From Heterodera schachtii (Eukaryota > Nematoda > Chromadorea > Rhabditida > Heteroderidae), in NCBI GenBank assembly GCA_023374025.1, contig SIJG01000172.1, positions 134,720-198,719 of the forward strand: DNA of 64,000 bases, read 5' to 3'. Position numbers and translations under genes: made by a program. This document shows, piece by piece, positions 42,255 through 50,459 of this stretch (its first letter is position 1; each line of letters begins with the position of its first letter). The notes under the pieces are model-generated. The model was not told the origin of the DNA. It worked only from the letters and a program-made list of their open reading frames with translations, and did not search any database.

Positions 42255-43204
42255 GGGTTCGGTTGTTACACATATGCTACTAATTTGTTTTTTTATCTGA
42301 TTTTTTGTAAAACATATGAATTATAAAACTTTCCTCAATAATCTTTAGTTTACAAATCTAATTTTATATATATATTTCTTTCTTAAAATTAATTTATATT
42401 AACTAATACTTTTTCGAGTAACCATGAAACGTGGCTGTTTTCATTGCAACGGCAAACATTTTGTCCGGGCGTGCCCACATATCAATCGTTTAGGGGGTCC
42501 GAAACGAGAAAGGTGTTTCAGATGTGGCACTTGGGAGCATAGCCCATCTGAATGCTTAAATCGCCATCCTTCGTCCTATTGTAATTTTTTTCATCTATAT
42601 ACTTTAATTAATCTTATTAGTTTGTGCCATCATCTGTTGGAACTGCGGAATTTCGGGTCATAAGGACAACAACTGTAGAGCAGCCTATTTATGGTATAAT
42701 TTGTCTAAAGCCTACCAAACAAACTTATTATTAAGTCACATTCCCGAGTGTGGCTGCCAATTCCAGTTTATTGTGGCAAATGGCAACGGAGTGGGTACGT
42801 CGCAGCCAAGCCACCCACATAAAGCAGACAACGGAGTGGGTACGTCGCCACCAAGCCACCCACATGAAGCAAACAAAGGAGTGGGTACGTCGCCACCAAG
42901 CCACCCACACGAAGCAGACAACGGCGTGGGTACGTCGCCACCAAGCCACCCACATGAAGCAGACAACGGAGTGGGTACGTCGCCACCAAGCCACCCATAA
43001 GAAGCAGACAACGGAGTGGGTACGTCGCCACCAAGCCACCCACATGAAGCAGACAACGGAGTGGGTACGTCGCCACCAAGCCACCCACATGAAGCAGACA
43101 AAGGAGTGGGTACGTCGCCACCAAGCCACCCACATGAAGCAGACAACGGAGTGGGTACGTCGCCACCAAGCCACCCACATGAAGCAGACAACGGAGTGGG
43201 TACG
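40150..43204 (+). other. Field of a 9-bp motif G-N-GGGT-N'-CG with complementary N/N'
   Basis: Outside the tandem array I find 22 sites. GTGGGTACG: 40150, 40715, 40808, 40853, 40901, 40946, 41510, 41693, 41859. GGGGGTCCG: 40247, 40495, 40558, 42126, 42493. GAGGGTTCG: 41225, 41995, 42069, 42253. Near matches: GTTGGTACG (40427, 42043), CTGGGTGCG (40760), GTGGGTCCG (41069). Ten more GTGGGTACG sites lie at 45-bp steps from 42,791 to 43,196. They occur in three reading frames, in an intron (40,427) and across a stop codon (42,253). No exact copy was seen by eye elsewhere in the window. Confidence 0.8.
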
Positions 43205-43696
43205 GCCTCTGCTTATTTGGACATCGACGATTATTACTTGGTTAACCAAAACGACCCTGACTCCGACTTCATCTCACCTTCGGATTTCATCGAACAACAG
43301 GCTGAAATTCCAACAAAGGAACCGAATAAAGCCGACGACCTTGTAATTTTTATAATAGGAATTTTTTAGGTGTGCATGATTGTGGCACCGTGCAACCATG
43401 CATATGTTTGGTTTCGCTTTTTATTTTTCCTTTTGCAACAGCCCTGCTATTTATGACCCTTTTTGTCTGCCCCACCCACATTTTATTCTTGTGATCACCT
43501 CCCTGTACAAATTCCATCTAACTTTCCGTGTTTATTTTTAGAATGGTCCCTGTGCCTAAAAAGGACACGGCAGAAGTCGGGACCGGCATTTGTCGACAAG
43601 GCATTCTTGCCCAATTACGGTGCCAATTTATCGCAAAAATTGGCACAATTCGCCAAATTTTCCAGCGAAGGCCAAAGGACGAAAAAAAAGGAATGA
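42424..43696 (+). pseudogene. CCHC zinc-knuckle gene with tandem-repeat domain
   Basis: Exons inferred: 42,424-42,580; 42,621-42,693; 42,736 to about 43,338; and probably 43,541-43,696. Three knuckles sit in the first two exons: CFHCNGKHFVRAC, CFRCGTWEHSPSEC and CWNCGISGHKDNNC. A Cys-rich stretch (IPECGCQF) follows, then nine 15-residue repeats (NGVGTSPPSHPHEAD-like), an acidic segment (YLDIDDYYLV, DPDSDF) and a basic terminal exon (PNYGANLSQKLAQF). CCHC knuckles bind single-stranded nucleic acid in retroelement gag and RNA-binding proteins. A TAA replaces His at 42,998-43,000 inside the fifth repeat, so the allele shown would be truncated. It starts 170 bp after the protease gene and shares the 9-bp motif, which suggests a linked pair. 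Confidence 0.6.
42786..43200 (+). repeat. 45-bp tandem repeat, nine full units
   Basis: Units of 45 bp carry one GTGGGTACG each, at 42,791 plus multiples of 45 up to 43,196. Unit sequence is nearly uniform. Differences include CAG for CCA in unit 1, AAA for GAA in unit 1, AAC/AAA alternation, and the stop-creating change in unit 5. The length is a multiple of three, and several frames on both strands stay open across it. Confidence 0.9.
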
Positions 43697-43960
43697 AAAA
43701 TTGTTTTTTTTCATTTTTCAAAATTTTGAAGAACAATTACACTTAAAAATATGTAATTTTTCTTTTTTTTTTAAATTTTATATTTATATTTATTTTTTAT
43801 TTTATTTTTCTTTGTTTCTGCTCATTTTTTACATTGAATTCTTTTTTATTTGTGGTTTTGAATTGGGTTTTTCATGAAAATAATTGTAAAAGTTTGTTCA
43901 GATAAAAAAAATGCTATTTGAATTTTCATCTTTTTTCCTTTTAGCAGATTTAATCACCCT
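43541..43960 (+). repeat. Duplicated segment: terminal exon plus 3' flank
   Basis: Begins at the terminal exon (KSGPAFVDKAFLPNYGANL...) and continues through the 3' flank to about 43,960 (TTCCTTTTAGCAGATTTAATC). It matches 49,170-49,640 in the same orientation with moderate divergence, so the exon and flank were copied together. Confidence 0.65.
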
Positions 43961-44137
43961 TTCTTAATGGCGCTAATTAGCAAGGATATGCTAATACTAA
44001 ATACAGAATTATAATTTTTTAAGAGTTTTTAATTACATAATTATTTTAATATTTTTGTGAAAATTTAATCCCAAATAAATACCCAAAAGCTATCAGAAAT
44101 TCTAAAGTTTCTTAATGGCTCTAATTAGAGTTGCACG
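43961..44137. other. Intergenic AT-rich sequence
   Basis: No gene seen. GGCGCTAATTAG (43,970) and GGCTCTAATTAG (44,115) form a short direct repeat. Confidence 0.4.
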
Positions 44138-44252
44138 GGACCGGGTCGGGAATTCCCGGGTTTTTCAGGTCCCGATCCCGGTCCCGGTTTTTGAAAAAAA
44201 GAAATCCCGGTCCAGGTCTTACCAGTCCCGGTCCCGGCGGGACAAAACAAGC
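44138..44252. repeat. GGTCCCGG-rich interspersed repeat
   Basis: GGACCGGGTCGGGAATTCCCGGG, then CAGGTCCCGATCCCGGTCCCGG, and AGTCCCGGTCCCGGCGGG at the far end. Partly palindromic, in the style of the CCGAA repeats at 37,430. Short open frames across it are products of the repeat. Confidence 0.55.
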
Positions 44253-44365
44253 ACTGGTAAGAATGGGGGTCTGGGTGAAGAATAATGAGCGATGGGGGAA
44301 AGGAAAAATTTTTTGTAAAAATCAATTGTAAAAATTCTTTTTAAAGTAATATGCAACTGAAAATA

Positions 44366-44425
44366 TGGTCTAGTGGTTAATCGTCCTGCTGGTTTTCTAC
44401 TTTTTTCCCTTGGTTCAATCCCTCT
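44366..44425 (+). repeat. tRNA-like sequence
   Basis: TGGTCTAGTGGTTAATCG (A-box-like) and TTGGTTCAATCCC (B-box-like), 46 nt apart. No acceptor stem can be paired convincingly. It resembles the A-box region of the tRNA-like units in the DDE_1 inverted repeats. Confidence 0.5.
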
Positions 44426-44869
44426 TCAGGAAAAATATATTGTGATTTTTTCTTTTTGTATACTCATGGGTTTCACATCGAAAAAGAATGATTCTTCACA
44501 TTTTTTAAATTGACCCATATTTTATCTTTTTTTAAAGAAAATCCGTTAACAAATTGTACTTAAATTTTTAAAATTTTCCCCGGCGGCGCCTATCAGCACA
44601 GCCGGACCCCGTTCTTTGCAAAAGTTTTTTGGAAAAAGAGTGACGACAAAAAGTGATGTAGAAAAAAAAAGGTTGCCGACTAGGGCGGTGATATCCCCTC
44701 GAAGAAAAAATCCTGGGACCGTCCCTGACCTCTGGACCACAACATCTTCCCTAATTAAAAAAAATCGACTCAAAATCCCAAAGTTTGGCGAATTTTGGGA
44801 TAAATTCTGTCAACAAATTTTGTTAAATAGCTTTAAATAATTCTAACTTTTCTAAAAAATAATTTCTTT
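44426..44869. other. Intergenic sequence with one GC hairpin repeat
   Basis: 44,580-44,606 (CGGCGGCGCCTATCAGCACAGCCGG) is a member of the hairpin family seen at 37,722 and 46,272. It is followed by a GC-richer stretch to about 44,730 with no coding support. Confidence 0.45.
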
Positions 44870-45060
44870 CATTTTAAAAATGCTTGAAGCATTAATTTTC
44901 ATCATTTGCAATTTTCTAATCAATCACTTTCGGATTATCAGTTTACATATTTTCCACAAAAAAATAATTAATTATTTCATTTATTTATTAATAAAAAGAG
45001 TAGAAAAAAAAAGAAATTATTTAATAAAAAAAAAATTTATTTTAAATAAAAGTGATCAGT
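44870..45060 (-). pseudogene. HTH module 3 relic joined to upstream module
   Basis: The minus strand of 44,878-44,960 retains the decayed NPK.SD..IAN pattern of module 3. The arrangement is the same as at 18,335 and 18,830. Confidence 0.5.
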
Positions 45061-45236
45061 AAGGAAGAAAATCATCATTATTTACAAATAAATTTGATTC
45101 TTGATGATTTATTTTTTCCGGAAATTCAGTAGAATTGAGCTTTTTTCATGTGAATAAAAAGTCTCTTAATGGACTAAAATGAATTATTTAAGAAAAACAT
45201 TAGACAAATTCATATTTGGAAAAATAATCCGAAAAA
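45050..45236 (+). promoter_or_regulatory. Type A upstream module
   Basis: GTGATCAGTAAGGAAG, TCAGTAGAATTGAGC, CATGTGAATAAAAAG and TTAATGGACTAAAATGAATT in order, ending at the ATG at 45,237. Nearly identical to 19,002-19,180. Confidence 0.5.
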
Positions 45237-45936
45237 ATGGAAATATTACTATTATTCTGTTTAATTTTAATTATAATTGTAAAAATTAGTCCAATTGAAT
45301 CAAAAGAGAATAAATTACATGAAAAATCATTTGATGAAATATTTGGAGAAAAATGGGAAGAAAAAGCACAAAATGAACAGAAGAAACGTGAAAAAATAAG
45401 AAAATATTATAAAATAAAAGAGAAAATTAAGCAAAAAGGAAGAATATATATAGCAAAAGAATGGAATAAAATTAATTCGAAAATAGCGAAAAAATTGGGG
45501 ACACACCGTACAAAAATTTATAAATGGATCAAAGAATTGGGACTTAATCAAAAAATACATAAAGTCACAAACCAAAAGTGATGAAGAAAAACATGAAATT
45601 GTGCAAAAATTCATTTCAATGAAAAACGAATATAAAGAAAAAAGAAAATATTCCTTAAAAGAATGGCATCAGATTTATGTGGTAATTTGTAAGAAAATTG
45701 GAGTTATTTATGGAACAATTGAAAAATGGATGAAACAATTTGGCATTAGCTGCAAAATAACGGAGAAAGAAAAATTGGAAAAAATGAAAATTTATTGGCA
45801 AATGAAAAAAGAAAACCCAAAAATGAGTGACAAGGAAATTGCAAAAATATTGAAAATTGATAGAACAAGCATTTCAAAATGGAAGAAACAGGAGAAGAAT
45901 GAAATGAACCTTGATAAAATAGATTTTCTAAATTAA
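45237..45936 (+). pseudogene. Secreted triple-HTH family copy with one frameshift
   Basis: ATG at 45,237. Signal peptide MEILLLFCLILII..., KLHEKSFDEIFGEKWEEK, module 1 (KIAKKLGTHRTKIYKWIKELGL). A one-base shift near 45,565 moves the linker into the next frame, which carries module 2 (ICKKIGVIYGTIEKWMKQFGIS) and module 3 (KEIAKILKIDRTSISKWKKQ) with a longer, divergent end (NEMNLDKIDFLN). One correction would restore length, so this is a young pseudogene or a single sequencing error. Confidence 0.8.
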
Positions 45937-46640
45937 AAAAAAACATTTCTTTATTTTGTCAATTTCAGTTTTCCGATTTCTTAAAAATTTTTGGTTACTA
46001 ATTTCTTAGTCGATTTAAAAAATAGGAATAAATTTTACTAAATTTATGATAAAAATTGATTTCTTCATCAAAAATTATCATTCGGTTGCTCTTGTGAGAG
46101 AAAAATCTTCTGATCACTTTTTACGAGATTATTTGCGAATAAATTTTCAATAAAATATAAATTCACTATTTATGGGTCCTGCTTTTAGGATTAGCATGAT
46201 CTAAGCGCAAATTTAGTCATTTTTTGGATAAAATCTATTAACAAATCGCATTAAAATTACAAAAAAATTTTCCGACGGCGCCTATCGGCACCGCCGGACC
46301 CACTTTTCCCCAAAAGTTTTGGAAAAAACGCGTCCCCAAAAAAATTTGTCCGAAAATTTTTAACGTTGGAAAATTACCGGTTTTACCGGTACCTGTTTTT
46401 TACAATTACCGATTATCGCTCTATCTCTAAATGTAATAATCGAAACTTTACTTATTTTAAGAAAAAATAAGAAAATCCTCTTAATGGCATTTTGCTCAAC
46501 CACTAATTTTCTAATTACTCACTTTCGGATTTACACTTTATTTTTAAGAAAATTTATAGAATAGAAAAAATTAAATTATATTGAGCTCCTTTCATCAAAA
46601 CAATTAAGCAAAAAAAAAAAAAATCGTTAAATCACTAAAA
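45937..46640. other. Intergenic sequence with hairpin repeat and HTH relic
   Basis: 46,205-46,310 is the hairpin-family repeat (GACGGCGCCTATCGGCACCGCCGG). 46,375-46,415 has TTACCGG and TACCGGTACC words. 46,490-46,535 holds a minus-strand module 3 trace. No gene seen. Confidence 0.45.
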
Positions 46641-46654
46641 GTAGCGTCCCTAGT

Positions 46655-47165
46655 GATCAGTAGGGAAGAAAATCATCATTATTTATAAATAAATTTGATT
46701 CGTGATTTTTTTCTTTCTGAAATTCAGTAGAGTTGAGCTCTTTTCATGTGAATAAAAAGTTTCTTTGTGGATTTAAAATGAATAATTTGGATTTATTAAA
46801 ATATATATAAATTAATATTCGGGAATATAATTCCAGAAAAATGAAATTACTATTGTTATTCTGTTTGATTTTAACTTTAATTGCCCTAATTAGTCCAACT
46901 AGTTTTTTGTTCTGATTCAATTGGACTTATTAGGGCAATTAAAATTAAAATCAAACAGAATAACAATATCATTTTTACGAATTTTTTCCCAAAAATAATT
47001 TTATTTAATATTTATTTAAATAATAAAATTATTAATTTAGTCGATTAAAGAGTCTTTTTATTCATATGAAAATATTACAACTCTCTACTGATCTACGGGG
47101 AAAAATTGCTTTGGAAAAAGAAAAAAAAATGATATATTCTTCCCTACTGATCACATTTATTTAAA
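46655..47165. repeat. Large palindrome of family upstream module plus signal peptide
   Basis: The plus arm (about 46,655-46,900) has GTGATCAGTAGGGAAG, the type A module and an ATG at 46,841 opening MKLLLLFCLILTLIALISPT. The minus arm (about 46,912-47,165) has the same parts inverted, with its ATG at 46,970-46,972 opening MILLFCLILILIALISPIES and CTACTGATCACATTT at the far end. The arms meet around 46,903 with only a few unpaired bases. Neither arm carries HTH modules. It is a tail-to-tail inverted duplication of truncated 5' ends. Confidence 0.7.
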
Positions 47166-47224
47166 ATAAATTTTTTTTTTATGAAATAATTTCTTTTTTT
47201 CTCTACTCTATTTATTAATAAAAA

Positions 47225-47330
47225 AAAGGAAAAAATTAATTATTATTTTTGGAAAATATGAAAAATGATAATCCGAAAGTGAGTGATTAGAAAATTGTAA
47301 AATGATGAAAATTAGTGGTTGAGAGTCAGA
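47225..47330 (+). pseudogene. HTH module 3 relic
   Basis: The plus strand reads MKNDNPKVSD then a stop, with further module 3 traces to about 47,310. Decayed fragment. Confidence 0.45.
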
Positions 47331-48211
47331 ATTTTGTTTTAAAAGGAAATTATTATTATTATTTTGTTTGGTGAGTTTTTTAATTTGAAAAAATCATCAA
47401 AATTTCCACTTGGGCCGGAAAAATAGGCTGTCCGCTTAAATATGTATATTCAAAGCAATTTTTATTTAGAAATTAAAAATCGTAAATTTACTGATTTTTT
47501 AAAAATATAATTTTTTATGAATAAATTCTTTCAAATTGACCAAAATATTGTCAATTAAGTAAAACAATGAAAAATCAATTTTTTCTTTAATTAAATTTCT
47601 AATTCTTTTGATCACATAAAAAACCGTAAATATATCTTTGAAATCAAAATTTATTCACTATTGTGCAGTAATGAATTAATGAATTAATTAATTAATTATC
47701 ATCTTGACTATACGGGGCAAGAAGACAATAGAAAAACAGACAAAAACAATTTCTGGAACAAACAACACGAATTTGAACTTGGATTGTATATTTCTTTTAT
47801 TGCTGGATTTTCAGCAAATTTTAATCACTCACAATTCACTTAAAAATCGTAAAAAAGTCTCCTAATTATAGCGTTTTGAATTATTTGTCTTTTTCGCATT
47901 GGTCAAGAGCAATACTGCGTTATTAGGATGCTTTGGACAATAAATATTAGTTAATTACACAATTAAAAATTAGGTAATTTTTAGCTATCAATATTTATTA
48001 AAGAATATTACAAAACGAGGATAACAATAAATGTTTCATTCAAAATCTGAAATAGTTTATGTCAATTTACAATATCAAAAAATAAATAAATAAATAATTC
48101 ATGCCCCCAGGACAAAAGTGAAAAATTAGCAAAGAAATTTAAGAAAAAATAAAATAAAATAAAATTTTTATTTTCAAATAAAAAAAAAATCACTTTTTTC
48201 TTCTGCTGTTG
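47331..48211. other. Intergenic sequence
   Basis: AT-rich. 47,700-47,940 is slightly GC-richer (TTGACTATACGGGGC; GCATTGGTCAAGAGC), which could be an old LTR or transposon piece, but no termini or coding are visible. Confidence 0.4.
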
Positions 48212-48886
48212 TTAGAACAATTCTTCTCCAAATTGCTTCTTCCAATTACAAATATTCTGTTGAGAAGTGTTCACAATTTTTCCAATTTCATTATCATTCA
48301 TTTTTGGATTTTCAATTTTTATTTGCCAATAAATTTTCATTTTCTCCATTTTTTCTTTCTCCGTTATTTTACAGCAAATGCCAAATTGCTTTTTCCATCT
48401 CCTAATTGATCCATAGCCAACACCAATTTTCTTACCAATTTCGGCATAATTTTGGTCCCATTCTTTTGGTGAATATTTTCTTTTTTCTTTATATTCTTTT
48501 GTCATTACAATAAATTTTTGCACAATTTCAAATTTTTCTTCATTAGTTTTATTTCTTTTCTGATTAAGCCCTAATTCTTTAATCCATTTATAAATTTTCT
48601 CGCGATTTGTCCCCAACTTTTTTGCTATTTTCTGTTCAATTTTATTCCATTCATTTCTTGGGAATTTTCTTCTTTTTTGCTTGATTTTTTCTTTTATTTT
48701 ATAATATTTGCCAATTATTTCTCTTTTTTTCTGCTCATATCGTTGTTTTTCTTCTTTTTCTTCCCATTTTGCTCCAAATATTTCATCAAATGACTTTTGT
48801 TGTAATTTATTATTTTCTGATTCAATTTGACTAATTAAGGCAAATATAATTAAAATTAAACAGAATAATAACAGTAATAATTTCAT
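48212..48886 (-). CDS. Secreted triple helix-turn-helix protein (second intact copy)
   Basis: 224 residues without interruption. Signal peptide MKLLLLLFCLILIIFALI.. (1-22), NKLQQKSFDEIFGAKWEEKEE, then module 1 (QKIAKKLGTNREKIYKWIKELGL), a shortened linker (NQKRNKTNEEKFEIVQKF), module 2 (EIGKKIGVGYGSIRRWKKQFGI) and module 3 (NEIGKIVNTSQQNICNWKKQFG) ending EELF. Compared with the copy at 38,895 it has a type A promoter and signal peptide but the same final module, so copies have exchanged parts or diverged unevenly. Being intact in a cluster of dead relatives suggests selection or recent duplication. No function is recognised beyond predicted export and DNA-binding-like folds. Confidence 0.8.
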   Translation of the reverse strand: MKLLLLLFCLILIIFALISQIESENNKLQQKSFDEIFGAKWEEKEEKQRYEQKKREIIGKYYKIKEKIKQKRRKFPRNEWNKIEQKIAKKLGTNREKIYKWIKELGLNQKRNKTNEEKFEIVQKFIVMTKEYKEKRKYSPKEWDQNYAEIGKKIGVGYGSIRRWKKQFGICCKITEKEKMEKMKIYWQIKIENPKMNDNEIGKIVNTSQQNICNWKKQFGEELF

Positions 48887-49065
48887 TTTTCCGGGATAAT
48901 ATTCCCAAATATGAATTTATATAATGTTTTTTTCGTAGATATTTAGTCCATTAAAAGCCTTTTTTATTCACATGAAAAAGCTCAATTCTACTGAATTTGC
49001 GTAAAAAAATCTCCAATCCAATTTTTTGTAAATATAAATGATTTTCTTCCCTGCTGATCACATTT
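48887..49065 (-). promoter_or_regulatory. Type A upstream module of the intact minus-strand gene
   Basis: On the plus strand the order away from the gene is TTTATTCACATGAAAAAG, CTCAATTCTACTGAATTT, then TTCTTCCCTGCTGATCAC. It is the reverse complement of the type A arrangement. Confidence 0.5.
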
Positions 49066-49169
49066 ATTAAAAAAAAAAAATTCCTAAATTAAATAATTTA
49101 TTTATTTTTTTTACTCTACTGAACAAAAAAGAAAAAGAAAAATTTTTTTTTTGAAAATAAAGTGATAAT

Positions 49170-49640
49170 CCAAAACCGGGACTGGAATTTGTCGGCAAGG
49201 CATTAATGCCCAATTACGGTGCCAATTTGCATCAAAAATTGGCACAATTCGTCAAATTTTACAGCGAAGGCCAACGGACGAAAAAAAGGAATGAAAAATT
49301 TTAATTGGCTTTTTTGAATTTGTTTTTCATCTTTTCATCATCTTAAATGTCAAAACCTTTTTTCATGTACATTTATTTGGACCCTTTAATTTTCTGAAAA
49401 GTTTTATATTTTTAGAATATGAAATAGGTTCTGCAATACTTCTTTATTTTTAATTTTATATTTATTTTTGGTTTTTCTTTATTTCTGCTAATTTTTTACT
49501 TCAAATATACTTTATTAATTATCTTTTTAAATTGTATTTTTTCATTAAAAAGTTGTAAAAGTTTGATCAGATAAAAATCTATTCGAATTTCAACTTTTTT
49601 AAGCTTTTTTCCTTTTTACAGATTTAATCCCCCATGACTC
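49170..49640 (+). pseudogene. Copy of the zinc-knuckle gene's terminal exon and 3' flank
   Basis: 49,175-49,300 reads KPGLEFVGKALMPNYGANLHQ and KLAQFVKFYSEGQRTKKR to a TAA, matching the terminal exon at 43,541-43,696. The flank match continues to about 49,640 (TTCCTTTTTACAGATTTAATC). There are no upstream exons, so it is a partial duplicate inserted within the HTH cluster. Confidence 0.65.
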
Positions 49641-49733
49641 TTCTTTAAGTGATCATAAAAAACACACAAATTTTACTGGAATAATTACGAGAAAAAAGTT
49701 AACTCGTTCATTTTTTTTTATTAACTTAATTTA

Positions 49734-49875
49734 TGTTGTGTCGTGCGATTGGCACAACAAAAAAATAAATAAAAACCAATATTTATTCAGGTGAATGAAG
49801 TAATGTACAGTATGGTAATAAGCTGAGCATCATTTGGCGTAAATTTGAATGTATGGCTATTGTCACTACCCAACA
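49734..49875. mobile_element. Short solo LTR
   Basis: 142 bp starting TGTTGTGTCGTGCGATTGGCAC and ending TACCCAACA, flanked by the perfect 5-bp duplication ATTTA (49,729-49,733 and 49,876-49,880). Internal words GTACAGTATGG and GGCGTAAATTTGAAT match the LTRs at 36,876 and 19,471. Confidence 0.75.
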
Positions 49876-50029
49876 ATTTATGTTTTTTTAATGGCATAAA
49901 AAATTTTTAAGAAAATTTGTAACTAATTTACAATCAGTTACAATTTTTTAGGGACAAATTCAACTTTCATACTAAATAATCTTCGGAAAAGCATATATGC
50001 GAATGCCAAAATGGTTCTTTCATTTTTCA

Positions 50030-50290
50030 ATTGTTTTTCCATTTTTCAATAACTGAACGAGCTAACTCCAACTTACTTACCAATTTCGGCATTTGAGGGC
50101 CAATAATTTTAAGAATTTTGAACGAAAACCCTACAAAATTATGTCAATCTCTTATTCTGATGTTACTCAATTTTCTTTTTTTATACCGTATCACATTAAA
50201 TAGGAAAACAAAATGGTCTATTTTTCAATAACTGAACGACTAATTCCAAGTTTCTTACAAAATTTCGGGGTTTGAGGAAATTCAAAACTC
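50030..50290 (-). pseudogene. Two HTH module 2 relics in a dispersed repeat
   Basis: 50,030-50,100 and 50,215-50,290 each carry, on the minus strand, the AEI..K.GIS.SVIEKW pattern with stops. Their flanks (GTCTCTCATTCT, GATGTTACTC) match 29,055-29,220. Confidence 0.45.
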
Positions 50291-50459
50291 AAATAATCTT
50301 GAGAATTATGAACGAAAAACTGTCTCTCATTCTAATGTTACTCGGTTTGTCTTTATCCCGTAATGAAATTTTTCGAAAAAAAGGAAATTTTATAATTTAG
50401 CATAATTAATAAAGGAAAACCGCAAAAAAATATATTTTAAATAAAAATCACAAACATAA

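Noticed and set aside
42786..43200. CRISPR-like array of regular repeats
   Set aside because: The units are contiguous 45-bp tandem copies without unique spacers, in a spliced eukaryotic gene.
42731..43249. Minus-strand W-R-R-T-H-S-repeat protein
   Set aside because: The antisense reading of the 45-bp tandem array stays open only because the unit length is divisible by three.
44366..44425. Functional tRNA gene
   Set aside because: Promoter-box similarity only. No acceptor stem pairing or anticodon loop.
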